Part shown: positions 23,661 to 34,427 of the stretch, in pieces
How positions within the stretch are numbered: the first letter of the stretch is position 1
Layout of the letters: every line of letters starts with the position of its first letter
Assembly: GCA_038373885.1 (NCBI GenBank)
Contig: JAWZYV010013033.1
Coordinates: 62,001 to 126,000, forward strand
DNA length: 64,000 bases
Direction: 5' to 3'
DNA from: Cheiracanthium punctorium
Lineage: Eukaryota > Arthropoda > Arachnida > Araneae > Cheiracanthiidae
The notes under the pieces: generated by a model
What the model saw: the letters and a program-made list of their open reading frames with translations, nothing else
Told to the model about the DNA's origin: nothing
Databases searched by the model: none
Made by a program: the position numbers and the translations under genes

Positions 23661-24416
23661 CAGGGTGACTGCTAATTCATGATACAAACTTTGCGGGCTG
23701 GTACAGGACACTGTAACAATCACAATTTGTATAGGAATGTGTGGTCAAAAATGGAGCGTCCAAGCACAAACACGGGAAAGAACAAATGCAGGAGACAGAG
23801 GAGAAACAAGAGTTAGTAGTTGCTTCCGTTACCGGTAGATGGCCAGTCAGTGTTAATTTGGGGAAGAGAGGCCATTCTCGTTTCAGTTTTTGGCCATTCA
23901 CCATTAGAAACCGCATGTGGTTTCATCATGATGGACGCCAGCCCACTTCAATTGAATGTGACATTTGGCATGCGATGGATTGGACATGGTGGATCTATCT
24001 CTTGGCCATCCCGGTCTCCCGATTTGATACCCCTCGATTTCTTTTTATGAGGACATTTGAAGAATGGTGTTTATGCCATTCCAGTAGACTCCAATGAAGA
24101 TCTTGTTGTTCGAGTATCCGTAGCTGCTGCACGTGTGCATGAAATTCCTGTTATCTTTGAAAGTGCTCATCAATCGCTGCACCGACGCTGTCAAGCATGT
24201 ATCAATGCTGATGGATGCAATTTTGAACACTTATTGTAAATTACTTTCCACTTGTAAACGAGGTTATGAAAATAAAACACTTTCCCTCTTATTTGTTCTT
24301 TCCTGTGTTTGTGCTTTGATGATTCACTTTTGACCATGCATTCCTATACAAAATGTGATTGTTACAATGTCCTGTACCAACCTCAAAATTTGTACCATGA
24401 ATTAGCAATCACCCTG
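23661..24416 (+). mobile_element. Mariner-type element, internally deleted, 756 bp
   Basis: The ends CAGGGTGACTGCTAATTCAT and, inverted, CAGGGTGATTGCTAATTCAT are nearly identical, and the match continues inward for about 95 bp (GATACAAA, GTACAGGACA, GTAACAATCACA). The left flank is TA; the right flank reads TGTA. Only the C-terminal third of a transposase remains between the arms. It lies 50 bp right of the pogo-like element and 22 bp left of the next MITE. Confidence 0.85.
23820..24239 (+). pseudogene. Mariner-like transposase C-terminal fragment
   Basis: Two overlapping frames give FIMMDASPLQ and WPSRSPDLIPLDFFL, then LKNGVYAIPV and a tail ending CNFEHLL. The pattern H.DGA..H, W.GRGG...WP.RSPDL.PLDFFLWG, K..VY and H.EHL is typical of mariner-family enzymes with a D..D34D-type catalytic triad. 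The spacing between the second Asp (MMDAS) and the Asp of SPDL/PLDF is preserved. The N-terminal helix-turn-helix half is deleted and a frameshift lies near 24050. Confidence 0.8.
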
Positions 24417-24928
24417 TGTATATTTATATATATATATACAGTGAAACCCCTCTCTGAGCGGCCACCCCACCGTACTGAGAATATTTAGCCGCTCTCAAGG
24501 GTTTTATTTACTATAGTAAGATAATTGCATAATATAAACAAGTCTGGCACATATTACTTATTTAAGATGAAACATAAAACTTATCTAAAGAGAAAATAGT
24601 ACTTTATTTAATTCTTTCTTACATTTTTTTTTTTTAAATGCTACAATTTGAGTCTGTTTTAAATTAGTTCTTTTCTTTGAAACAACCATTTTTTCTAGTT
24701 TGTTTTTTACTTTAAAAAGCAAATCTCTAACCGGTTAGTTTGCAACCGCTTTGGAATTTTCGATAATTTCATAAATTTTCTCTAAAGTCACTTGTGTTCA
24801 AAGTTTAGCTTGCTCGCCATTACAAACATAGGGAAATTTCTCGTCAGGGACAGAATTAGTGCCTGAAAGGGACAAAAATTCATTTGAAGGACAACTTCAA
24901 CACCTGATTGTCCAAGGGATTCCCCATC

Positions 24929-24967
24929 TTAACCCTTTCGCGGGCGGTGGCTAGACGTTCTAGCCAC
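24929..24967. repeat. piggyBac-like left end with hairpin
   Basis: TTAA (24929-24932) is followed by CCCTTTCGCGGGC and a 9-bp hairpin (GGTGGCTAG...CTAGCCACC, 24945-24967). This resembles a piggyBac terminus, but no matching right end is visible before the Penelope-like insert, so it may be truncated or coincidental. Confidence 0.35.
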
Positions 24968-25121
24968 CTATTTATGGTGTACATCACAAATTTCAGAAGC
25001 ATTAGGCAATTTGCCTACGCCTATTTACCAGATAATAATGAAATTTGCACAAAATGATATTAAGAGGTAAATGTCACGCATATTTATAAAAATGGATCTC
25101 ACACTAATCAATGGATCACAC

Positions 25122-25290
25122 TTCTGGATCTCACACTAATGACGGCTTCCTCTTCTATCTAAAGATAGAAGAGGAAGCCGCCATTAGTGTGAGATCCAGA
25201 AACGACTGATGATGGTTATGTGTGTAACCGAAATATATATCGTTTACGGGGGAATAAGGTATTCCCAAATAAAAAACTTTAACAAGAATT
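25122..25290 (+). mobile_element. Penelope-like 3' end as a short palindrome
   Basis: 25122-25160 and 25163-25201 are 39-bp inverted arms with one mismatch and a 2-bp centre. The right arm continues through the hammerhead-like motif and GGGGGAATAAGGTATTCCC into AAATAAAAA. The sequence matches 53110-53225 in the large Penelope-like pair. The inversion point here lies just upstream of the ribozyme, unlike the other two copies. The usual tail with ATTAATCCGCCG is missing and no target duplication is evident. Confidence 0.8.
25200..25245 (+). ncRNA. Hammerhead-ribozyme-like motif (best-preserved copy)
   Basis: CTGATGA (25206-25212) is followed by a GGTTA/TAACC stem II with a TGTGTG loop (one unpaired T), then GAAA (25230-25233), a very short TATA stem III, and a predicted cleavage site after A25239 (ATA). 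Stem I is AAACGA (25200-25205) with TCGTTT (25240-25245), six perfect pairs. Hammerheads with minute stem III are known from Penelope-like elements. Activity is inferred, and the unpaired base at the start of stem II is a weakness. Confidence 0.6.
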
Positions 25291-26004
25291 TCAGTTGATA
25301 AAACCACATAAAAACTCTTAAGTAGAACAATTTTTTTTAAAATTATGAATTTATTAGCATTATTTCCTGACAGAAATTCTGTTGCTGCTCTTATTTCATT
25401 AGATTAAAAAAAAAAATACATTTCTCATATCGAAGCCTAAATTTATTTTTCAGTATATTATTATATGTATATGTATGCTTTCAAAATTAAAAAAAAAAAA
25501 AAAAAAAAACCTTCTTTCTAAAGCACATTTTTGAATATTAGTTGTATTTATTTATGTTTAAATTTTTCAAAATTACTTTTAAAGATTATCATTCTCAAGC
25601 CTATTGTTTACTTTTAGATATTTATTTACTTTTTTTAACTTTCAAAATTGTAAAAAAAGAAAAAAAAAAGAACGTGTTAAATATATGTATCTATGGTCAA
25701 ATGCTACTAAGAACAATATTGTGAGCAATTGTAAACCATTGTAAACTAAGTGCTTTTATATTGTATAACACTGATGTATTTTACCAATTGTAATTCAAAA
25801 ATTGTGCTGTAAAATATAAAATAGAAATGAGGGAAACTGCTGCTTGCTGGACCTGAGCCTGGAGCTAGGGTTCAGCAGGACAGTAGGACACTCCAGGAAC
25901 TAAAACAGGCTTTAAACCAAATAGGTAGGCCGTTCCTGTAGGTAGTATCTTATAGTATCCTATACAGGGGTGGCCGCTCGGAGAGCTTTCACTGTACATA
26001 CATA

Positions 26005-26652
26005 CAGGGTGGTTATAATTAAACTTTCCATATGAACAGTGCTCTATAGCAAAAACAGGATACTGGATTGCAACCAAATTTGTTTATTGGCTATACAAGG
26101 TATACACGCAAGGAATTAAAAAAAAAAAAAATGTAGTTAAAAAAATATCCAATAAAGTTAAAACTTTTTATTTGGGAATACCTTATTCCCCCGTACACGA
26201 TATATATTTCGGTTACACACATAACCATCTTCAGTCGTTATGTGTGTAACCGAAATATATATCGTGTACGGGGGAATAAGGTATTCCCAAATAAAAAGTT
26301 TTAACTAATTAATCCGCCGTATTAAATAATGTTTTATGTGTCTTTATTATATCCAATAAAGTTTCGCATAAAAAATGGCAAATTTAATGATGGAACTGGC
26401 TAATTCAAAATATACAAACAATTTTATCATTTATTCAATAGTTTGTGGGCATTTATTCACTAATTAGAGTAATATTTAAGCTGTTCACCATGCAAAGGGC
26501 CATCTAGTCGACATTTTTTTAACTAAATGTTCTGAAAAATTACCTTGAACGCATCTTGTGTATAGTCCACATGCCGAATTTGGAAGCAATCTGCTCACTG
26601 GTTACAGCTGCAGAATGCTGCTTATAGGGGAAGTTTAATTATAACCACTCTG
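26005..26652. mobile_element. Mariner-type MITE interrupted by a Penelope-like insert
   Basis: The ends CAGGGTGGTTATAATTAAAC and, inverted, CAGAGTGGTTATAATTAAAC share about 21 of 22 bases. A helix-turn-helix-like relic (VTSEQIASKFGM on the minus strand, about 26560-26610) suggests derivation from a mariner/Tc transposase gene. The Penelope-like unit with its duplication (26145-26363) splits it; the net length is about 445 bp. The left flank is TA and the right flank TGTA. Confidence 0.7.
26145..26363 (+). mobile_element. Minimal Penelope-like palindrome with 15-bp target duplication
   Basis: ATATCCAATAAAGTT occurs at 26145-26159 and 26349-26363. Between them, the left arm (from about 26157 to 26238) is the reverse complement of the 3' repeat. 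The right arm restarts inside the ribozyme (TTATGTGTGTAACC) and runs to GTTTTAAC. It is followed by a 40-45 bp tail with ATTAATCCGCCGTATTAAAT, the same tail as at 53226-53270. There is no coding sequence. The whole 189-bp unit is a severely 5'-truncated, inverted Penelope-like insertion. Confidence 0.85.
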
Positions 26653-26956
26653 TGTATATATAATAAAAAATAAGCTATCTAATTACTTACAACCTTTAAT
26701 ATCAGAACATATTTTATGTGGTACCTGAGTGTTATAAATAATTAAAATTACAGATTCATTGCAGTGAAAACTGAGATGAAGAGGACAGGGTTTTATGTCA
26801 CAACCACTTAGAGAGTTAAACTTTGAGAGTCGGTAGCGACCTCTAAATATTAATCAAAAATTCCGAAGTTAATAACTAATTCATATTCCAGTAGGTAGAA
26901 TAATATTATGGGTTGAGAGTTAAGAAAATAAAAACTAAATCTTTGACTCACCCTAA

Positions 26957-27365
26957 TATGTATAAATATATATATCGGGTGATTTAAAATAGATGTTAAG
27001 GTGATTATATTTTAAACCGTAAGTGATCGAAATATACTTCCAATTAGAAAAGTTCGTCAAATTTTAGAGTAGCTTTCAGATATGGCTTTTTTTTTTTTTT
27101 TGCTGGGGTTGTATACATATTAAAATATGAAATTTAGTTTTTATATGGGCCCTCCTTTCCTACCCTTTATATTTAGAAAAATGTTGCTCTTTGCCTAAGA
27201 AAATTAATAAAACAACTCCCGTATCTCTAAGTTGAATAGTTTTCGAGATATATCAATTTAAAAATTTTGGCATTTGTCACCAAGCAATAAGGGGATATCT
27301 CCAAAGTGAGAAAAATGTAGCTACTTTTCAAAGGACATTAATTTATGTTAATAGTCACTCTATAG
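26957..27365. other. No gene; possible single transposon end
   Basis: The segment starts with a TA-rich run and CGGGTGATTTAAAATAGATG at about 26978, which resembles an isolated mariner-type terminus, but no matching right end is found. The rest is AT-rich and non-coding. Confidence 0.35.
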
Positions 27366-27480
27366 CAGGGCTGGGGAGTAGCACGCTACAAGTAGCGAAA
27401 CTACAGTAGTCGCTACTTTTTTTAGTAGTTTGTAGTGTAGCGCGTTACAAAAAATTAGTAGTTTGTAGAACCGCCACTGC
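27366..27480 (+). mobile_element. hAT left end (CAGGGCTGGGGAGTAGC)
   Basis: CAGGGCTGGGGAGTAGCACG at 27366 is followed by GTAGCG/CGCTAC-rich sub-terminal repeats (TAGTAGTTTGTAGTGTAGCG). This is a common hAT terminal architecture. No right end is found; the element is truncated or continues as unrecognised decayed DNA up to the hAT at 28028. Confidence 0.5.
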
Positions 27481-28027
27481 TTTGAGGCCCACTTTACCTA
27501 TACACACTACACACACTAGGAATTATCATATGCAAGAAAACATCAAAGGTGAAGCAAAATTAAAACAGTGATTGTTAAAGCTCCATTAGTGTACAAAATA
27601 CATCATGAAATATCAGAGATACCAACTACTACGGATTCTCCGCAGTTTCTACAGAACTTTTTTTTTGAAAATTTGATTTACTATGGTCTACAGAAAAAGC
27701 ATATATTTTTACAGAAATTTAAATATAAATTGATCTATTTACAGCATTTTTTAAACTGTGCTCTTTTATGAACATCCATGACATTGTTATTTGTATGACT
27801 TTAATTGCAGTAAAACTAGTACTAAATTCATGGAAACAATCCCCAAATAATTTCTGATTTGAAACTAAATGAATGAGAAAATTTAAAGAAGAAAGTTAAA
27901 GCTCAATGATCTAAGAAAACTAGTAAAAATGAAACAAAAAAGAAGAAAACATACTGCCGCTGGATAACTGAATATTTGGTATCAGGCCAAATTTATATCC
28001 ATTGCATCACTAATTAATAGTATCATC

Positions 28028-31000
28028 CAGTGGCGTCGCTAAGCTTGGTGTCACCCGGTGCAGGCTCATCCGGTGTCACCCCACCCCTATAACACCTCCG
28101 TACAATTATGAGTCATCTTTGAGATTGGCTTTTTTTCACTTTGCCCTAAATTAAGTCGAAATTTTACCTAATCTCCGTAGATTATCTGACCGGATAAAGC
28201 AGCACTAACTACAGAAGTAAGCGGTAGAAAACTAGTGCAATTTGGCCATTTTGTTCTTTCGCCCTGCCAATTTTCACTGACTTAAGAGACTCACTGACCG
28301 AAATAAGTGGCAACCACTATAGTAAGGTTCTTTCAAACGTTATTAGGCTATTATGCAACTTTCCATACCACCTATGCAAGGTAATGTACGAGACGCGGAA
28401 ATGACTTTTTTTTTTTTTTCACATGGAGTGTTTTTTCCAAGAGGCCTATGAAAACCATGAGCCGTAGAAAAGCCTGTTTATAATACCATTACCAGACTAA
28501 TAAAAATACACTGTCAGACTAATAAAAATACACTGTCAGCTAATACAAATACACTGTCAGCTAATAAAAATATGGCATTTAATTCAACTAAACGTTAAAT
28601 TATCTACACACTTGAAATTTAATGTCTCATGAGACCTGTTTCATTGAAACCAGTTGTTTCATTCAACACTCACTACAAAACTGCTTTACTTAAGAGTTCT
28701 TGTACCTTTTAAAAGTAATGAAAATCGATAAAATTTTGACTGAATATACAGAATATACAGACATCTGAATATACATTACAGATTCTTTTTGACTGAATAT
28801 AGGGAGTGATTCTAAACTCCCTATACAAACTTTACGGGATATAGGGCACATAATATAATGTCCTATCGCCCCTACAGTTTATAGAGTTTTGAACCGCCTT
28901 GCATATTGCTGTGTAAAGTTCCACATTGCTCGTACATTGCACATAAAATTTATTTACTTTTGAATTTGGCCAATTTTAACCAATGGTTTTAAAAAAGCTG
29001 ATATAAATATTGTAAGTGAATGAGCTGCATTTTGTTAGTTCTATTAATGTTTTATATTCAAGATATAGTTGTAAGAAAGAAATCATTAAGAAAGCATTTG
29101 TAACTGTGCAATAAATTATTAAATTTTGGATTGTGGAAAATTTCTGATTTCTTTGTTATTATTTAAAAAAAGAACAGCACCTCTAGAGGATTTAAATTTT
29201 ATGTTTACGACGGGCTTCCCGGAAATTAATGCCTCGCAAAAATACATAATTTTACTGTATTATTTTCCATATGTGGTTAATTGCGCGGAGCCGTACATAC
29301 ATAAAAATCTTTTAACAAACTCAAATATTTTATGCCTATACTTAAGACAAAATTAAAGTGACATATTGTTAAGTAGAAAATACATACCTATTTTATACAC
29401 TTAAAATTATTATTATTATTATTTTATTTAAGCTTTTAACTTATAAAATCTTTTGTAAATTAAAATTTTATACAATACAGAGAATAAAATAATTGAGTTT
29501 GTAAAATGATTTTTATGTTCATAATCTGTGCGCAGCGAACTCCATGTGAAAAACAATACCTTTTAATAATTACAATTTTTGAAGTTAGTAATACAAATAA
29601 AATAAGATATTATGTAAATATATAAAATTGCTTACTTGTAAACCAATTATTTATGTAAATAGGTGAACATTTATACACATGCAAGCACTCTTCTCAATTT
29701 TCATTGCTTTTAAAAGGTATAAGACCTTTAATGAAATGCAAATATTAAAAATAAATTGTTTCAAAATTTAAATTAATACTCTCCTAGACACCTAATTTAT
29801 TTATTACGTAATTTGAGCCCCAAAAATTATAAATAACATAACAAAAGTTTCAATACATTTTGTTTATGGATTAAAAAAAAGAAAAGAAAAGAAAAGAGAG
29901 AGATGGGGGGGGGGAGTTTTATCTACAAAGTAAGGGCCTTCTTCTAATATATTTTCTTAAATACATTCTATACAGCTAGAAATCCGTCCCTGTAGCCTGC
30001 ACCCTGCTTCTTACACGGTGTTTCTAAAACTTCCATGGAATTTTCAAAGGTTCAACAACATTCGTTTACACGTCTTGAGATTCTTCGTAACAATGAAAAA
30101 ATAAATGACATAGGTACGAAATAAATGTAGACTGAAAGGCCCATATATGATACAAGGCACATTGCATTCGGAAAACGATTTCGGGCTCATCACGCAGTCA
30201 TCGATCTAACTGTCTGGAGTTTTGGGTGGTTTTCTTCGGATGTAACGTGAATACGCATTAGAACCCCTTAAAAAATCCCCCGAACAAGGTACCCATCCCT
30301 ATACAGATAGCCCTCGAGTAGCTTCGCCTTTGTACACAATAAAATATAATACAATTCGGAAAAACCGTCATCTATCTAAAGCTCCGTGAGAACATAGCTG
30401 TTTAAGACAATTTAACCGCATGGAAGGAAAGGAGAGAGAAAAAAAAGAATGGTCTCAAAAAGCATTTTCTGAGGCGTTTTGCCCAGCTTTTAGTTAATCG
30501 CCTACATTCGCACCCTCCTTGGGCCGGCCCTACGTTGAAAACATAAAATATTTCAATTATGAACTTACCAAAAGAATGATAGCATAAAATGAAAAAGAAA
30601 TAAATAAGCAGGACTTGCATTTGAAAAATAGTACTTTTACACAATAAACGAACTAAACTATATGAATGATCGGTCAGCATTCTCAAAATTATCCCAGAAT
30701 TCTGAGAACATCTTTAGATACCTTCCTGGCGTCGTCCTTCGAAACCTTTAATTTTGACGTGCGAATCCATCAGTGCATTTACGTTAGTGTGTTTCGTACT
30801 TAATAATAATAATAATAATAATCATCATCATGAGTATGATTTTCACCCTTTGAAGTGCAAACATTTTCACATCCATATGGAAGACCACCGGATAGACTGT
30901 CCAACGCTCAAAAAGTACAGCCGACGGGCACCCCCAGTTTAGTCAAGCGCCTCATTCGCACCCCTTGTCCAAGATCCCCCCCCCCAAAAAAAATAGCAAG

Positions 31001-31341
31001 AGAAAGTGTTCATAGTTAGCCCCTGGTCAAAAGCGAAACATACAGATGAAATGGCTACACATAAGTTGAAAACAACCTGCCGTATTCTTGTTTTATGGGG
31101 GAAATATGGAAAATTTTTAAACAGGAAAAAAAAGTTGAGATGAAGGAACACATTTTATTTCTACAGGTACACAGAATATGTTTCTTTCATATATTTGCTC
31201 TTAATTTTCCTCTTGGATATTTTTTACATCACTAAATTAGGTCTTTTTTCAAATTAATTAAAAAAACAAATAAATAAACCAGCATTTTTTTTAATTTTGG
31301 TGTCACCCGGTGCGACCCGCTCCCCCCACGCGACGCCACTG
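28028..31341. mobile_element. Non-autonomous hAT element, 3.31 kb, perfect 8-bp duplication
   Basis: The ends are CAGTGGCGTCGCTAAGC at 28028 and ...GCGACGCCACTG at 31341, inverted over the first 12 bases. GGTGTCACCCGGTGC lies close to each end, in direct orientation. GTATCATC flanks both sides (28020-28027 and 31342-31349). No transposase is readable inside. The interior includes tandem ACTGTCAG-ACTAATAAAAATAC units near 28490-28565, a G-run near 29905 and an (AAT)n/(ATC)n run near 30800. A TTAGT..A.CGCCT..ATTCGCACCC segment occurs twice (about 30490 and 30941). The perfect duplication shows the insertion is relatively recent. Confidence 0.9.
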
Positions 31342-31688
31342 GTATCATCCATCAGGTTTCTCCCCTCCCCCTAATGAATAGAATTCTTATCATCTGTACC
31401 AAAGAATTGCTGATTGTGAGAATGCACTTTAGTTGTTCTCACAGGATTGTTCTTTTTCCTGTGAAGAAGGAATGGAGGGAGTTAGGTGACAAGAAATTCA
31501 CAAGCATTTTAGAAAAACGCATTCTTGTTCTTTAGTTCATTTCCAGAGTCAGTTGGTTTGAGTTGAACATAGTGAATTTTGTGTTATAACCATTGAATTT
31601 CGGGTGGAAATCAGTGGATTTCATGTTTCTCGTAAATTAGCTTATGTTTTACGAGCACAATGGTAGAGAAATCGGTATGAAAATAAAT

Positions 31689-33132
31689 GCCCATTCCGCT
31701 TAAAAGGAAGATAGAGCTTCTTAATGCAGTTGATGAGAAATGGAGGATAAAAACAGAAATCTGAAAAGAGTTTGGAATTGCCAATTCTACCTTATCAACA
31801 ATAATAAAAAGCCAAGTTCAAATCACATCAGTGTTTGAGCTGGACAGAAAACGAATGAGAACAGCTAAGTACAAAGATTTAGAGACAGCCGTTTTTATTT
31901 GGTTTAAACAAACTAGATTGCAGAATGCTCCTATTTCAGTACCTTTACTGCTGGAAAAAGCGGATGAACTGGCAAAACAAATGAGTATTTAATTTTCAGC
32001 AAATCGAGGCTGGTTGGAGCATTTTAAAAAAAGTAACAGCATTGTGTTAAAAAATGTTTGTGGTGAAGCAAATAACGTTTTGCCAACTATGAACATAGGT
32101 TGGTTGCCTTCAATACTTGAAGAATATGACCCAAAAAACATCTTTTAACAGCGATGGAACTGGCTTATTTTACCACTGCTTACCCAATAAAATATTATCG
32201 TTTGAAGGACATTCGTGCTCAGGAGGAAAAATCTTCAAAGAAAGAATTACGATATTGGTTGAATGCAATTTGGATGGGTCTGAAAAACTACCCTTATTCG
32301 TGATTGGAAAAGTTTAAAAATGTGAAAACATTACCTGTTGAATACACAGCAAACAAAAAAGCATGGATGTTGGGCTGTGTGTTCAGTGATTGGATTATCA
32401 ATTTGGATAAGTGATTTTTACGAGAAAAGTTTAAAATCGTACTGATAACTGTCCAGCACACCCTCATATTGAATTAAAAGCTATAAAACTTATATTTTGG
32501 CCTCCAAATATTACAAGTGCTTTACAACCATGCGATCAAAGCATTATACAAAATTTGAAATTCAATTATCGAAAGCAATTGCTTCGAAAATATTTAGTTG
32601 CAGTTGAAGCAAAAGAAGAATTTTCTGTTAGTGCATTGGATGCGTTACACATATTGCGCTCAGCATAGAATTCAGTGAAACCCTTCGACCATCGAAAATT
32701 ATTTTTGCCATGAAGAATTCTCCAAATTCTTCAGTACTTCAAGAACCAGCTGACATTTAACGAAATACTATTTGGGAAAGTCTCAGAACTACTGAACTGC
32801 CCATCAATATCAATAAATGAATATGTTTCAGTTGATAATGTGATGTGTCTACAGTACCAATTATAACAGAAAAAGAGATTTTAAAGATTGTTCAAAATCC
32901 AAAAGATTCTGTAGATTCCGACGATGAATCTGACAACGGATTCAACCATGCAGTTCCTGTCCCCTCTACTTCAGAAGTGCAGAAAATGATTAACAGTGTG
33001 TGCAATTATTTAGATGCACACTTAAATGGAGAGATGAATAAAACGATTGACGATCTTGAACAATTTATGGACAATATGGTGCTGAAAAATACATTTCTAA
33101 AAAAGATAACTGATGTTTTTTCCCCAAAATAA
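31689..33132 (+). pseudogene. Tigger-type pogo transposase pseudogene
   Basis: The N-terminal part reads PLKRKIELLNAVDE and KEFGIANSTLSTIIKS, a CENP-B/Tigger-like helix-turn-helix. It is followed by a second DNA-binding region (LLEKADELAKQM, NRGWLEHFKK). The catalytic core has NSDGTGLFYHCLPNK (first Asp), TDNCPAHPHIELKAIKLIFW (second Asp) and PPNITSALQPCDQSIIQNLK (third Asp), the pogo DDD arrangement. The acidic C-terminus is open at 32845-33132. Frameshifts near 32145 and 32314 and stops near 31763, 31990 and 32412 inactivate it. No matching terminal repeats were found, so the rest of the element is lost or unrecognised. Confidence 0.85.
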
Positions 33133-33614
33133 TATTTTTTATACTAGCTTTTCATCCCAATGGATGCAACCTGCTTGTTGTTTTAACAAGAAATCAGAAT
33201 AAAAATAAGAACATGGAAAATATTCGTGAGTTTTGTTCTTTTCTTTTACAAATCTTTTAATATGTAAAAATATTTTGGTCTCTTCAGTTTTGTGTTAAAC
33301 ATTTTTCACTGTATATACACTACCAGTTCTCAATAGATTGTTACTATCACGCTTCCTTGAAAAAATTGTTTGTGAGTGAATTTCCATCGCTTTAGTGTTG
33401 TGTAGTTATTATTATTATTATTTTATATACACTGCTTGACATTGAAAATGCAACACTAAGAAGAAGTGGTCAGAAAATTATGCGAATTTCAGGGTAAATG
33501 CACCTTGCTGAGTTATGCTAATGATGTAGAATTGGCAGCTTGCCACTGCAATGACCTAATCAATGACTGACAATTAATAGGTAGGCTGCTCTCAGAGGTT
33601 ATATTGACCGTATA
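33133..33614. other. No gene; possible transposon end at about 33433
   Basis: The interval is AT-rich and non-coding. TATACACTGCTTGACATTGAAAATGCAACACT at about 33425-33455 has the look of a mariner/Tc1-type terminus (homonym TA start), but the opposite end is not found. Confidence 0.3.
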
Positions 33615-33765
33615 ATGTGTTGGAATTCTTTTCAGTGTTCTTGCATAAAAACTATAAATGTTAAAGAGACTATTTTCAATGGAGAGATTCATTTTGTAAT
33701 CCTTAACAACATATATCACTTTTGATTCGTTTGAAATAGCCTAATACCTCTAAAATAGGTTTTAA
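33615..33765 (+). repeat. Dispersed repeat, copy B
   Basis: It matches 15050-15195 in the same orientation (GGAATTCTTTT, TTTTCAATGGAGAG, TTAACAACATATAT). It is non-coding. Confidence 0.5.
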
Positions 33766-33813
33766 TGAATTTCTGCCCATAGAGTGTAATGTATGGAAAT
33801 CTTTTGGGTGGCC

Positions 33814-34331
33814 CGGTATATTAAACTATCAAGTTGATCAGAACCAAAAAGGGAGGTGCACAACTAGACGTTATAACAATCCTAAATATAAAATTTCAAC
33901 AGTGTACGACCAATAGTTTTTCAGATATGCGAGTTACATACATATGTACATACAGACCCCATAGCAGAAGCACGACGACAATGTTGCGGACACAGAAATC
34001 TGCTTGCGGACAGTTTTTGTTGACATATTAAAAAAAAAAAATTATTGTCCACCAATTTTTTTTTTTGTATTGTCTGCAAATTTCGGCACATCATGCTGCG
34101 GCTCGTTACGCTACCTCCCGTCTCTGCTCCGCGATGACATCACTAAACGCAGCACAGCGGAGTCCGCCCACGGAGATTTTGTGTAGCTAAATGGAACGGC
34201 TGACTCCAGCTTTTACACATTTCTGCACCATCCTAGTTTCATATTTGTATTATTATTTGACAAGAATCAATATTTTTTATTTTCCATACACCATTTTGGG
34301 TTCGTTCGAAAATACATTTATTAAAATTGTC
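33814..34331. other. No feature recognised
   Basis: This is mixed AT-rich DNA with a GC-richer patch at about 34090-34170. No motif, exon or terminal repeat could be supported. Confidence 0.35.
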
Positions 34332-34427
34332 CCGTCTCACAGGGGCGTAGCGAGGGGGGGGGGATATATCGGGATATATCCCCCCCTCCCCCCGAAAACT
34401 TTTCCTGGCCATGCGCCTGCCGTCTCA
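34332..34427. mobile_element. 80-bp hAT-type MITE with perfect 8-bp duplication
   Basis: The element occupies 34340-34419, from CAGGGGCGTAGCGAGG to TTCCTGGCCATGCGCCTG. CCGTCTCA flanks both sides (34332-34339, 34420-34427). The centre is a palindrome of G-run, GATATATC, GATATATC and C-run. It is a shorter member of the family at 3851-3998, close to the minimum size for a transposable hAT derivative. Confidence 0.9.

Larger units (their letters stand above)
24439..25994. mobile_element. Tigger/pogo-type MITE, 1.56 kb
   Basis: The left end CAGTGAAACCCCTCTCTGAG and the inverted right end CAGTGAAAGCTCTCCGAG are both followed by CGGCCACCCC. TA flanks both sides (24437-24438, 25995-25996). The interior encodes no transposase. 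It contains a piggyBac-like end at 24929 and the Penelope-like palindrome at 25122-25290. Confidence 0.85.
18187..26956. mobile_element. Outer DNA transposon (TTAGGGTGA ends) hosting a nested stack
   Basis: The left terminus TTAGGGTGATTC at 18187 and the right terminus GA(C)TCACCCTAA ending at 26956 are inverted, each beside TA. About 130-150 bp inside each end both arms carry AT(A)TTTAG(A/G)GGTCGCTACCGACT, also inverted (about 18329-18350 and 26832-26854), so the two ends belong together. A broken transposase is encoded on the minus strand at 18500-20300. Later insertions occupy 20466-23610, 23661-24416, 24439-25994 and 26005-26652. I recognise the transposase family from other invertebrates but cannot name its superfamily with confidence. 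Confidence 0.65.

Noticed and set aside
31650..33320. Terminal repeats for the Tigger pseudogene (CACTG-TA near 33308 with CAGTGAAAA near 26770)
   Set aside because: The candidate left end lies inside the outer 18.2-27.0 kb element and the pairing is only about nine bases, so it is likely chance.
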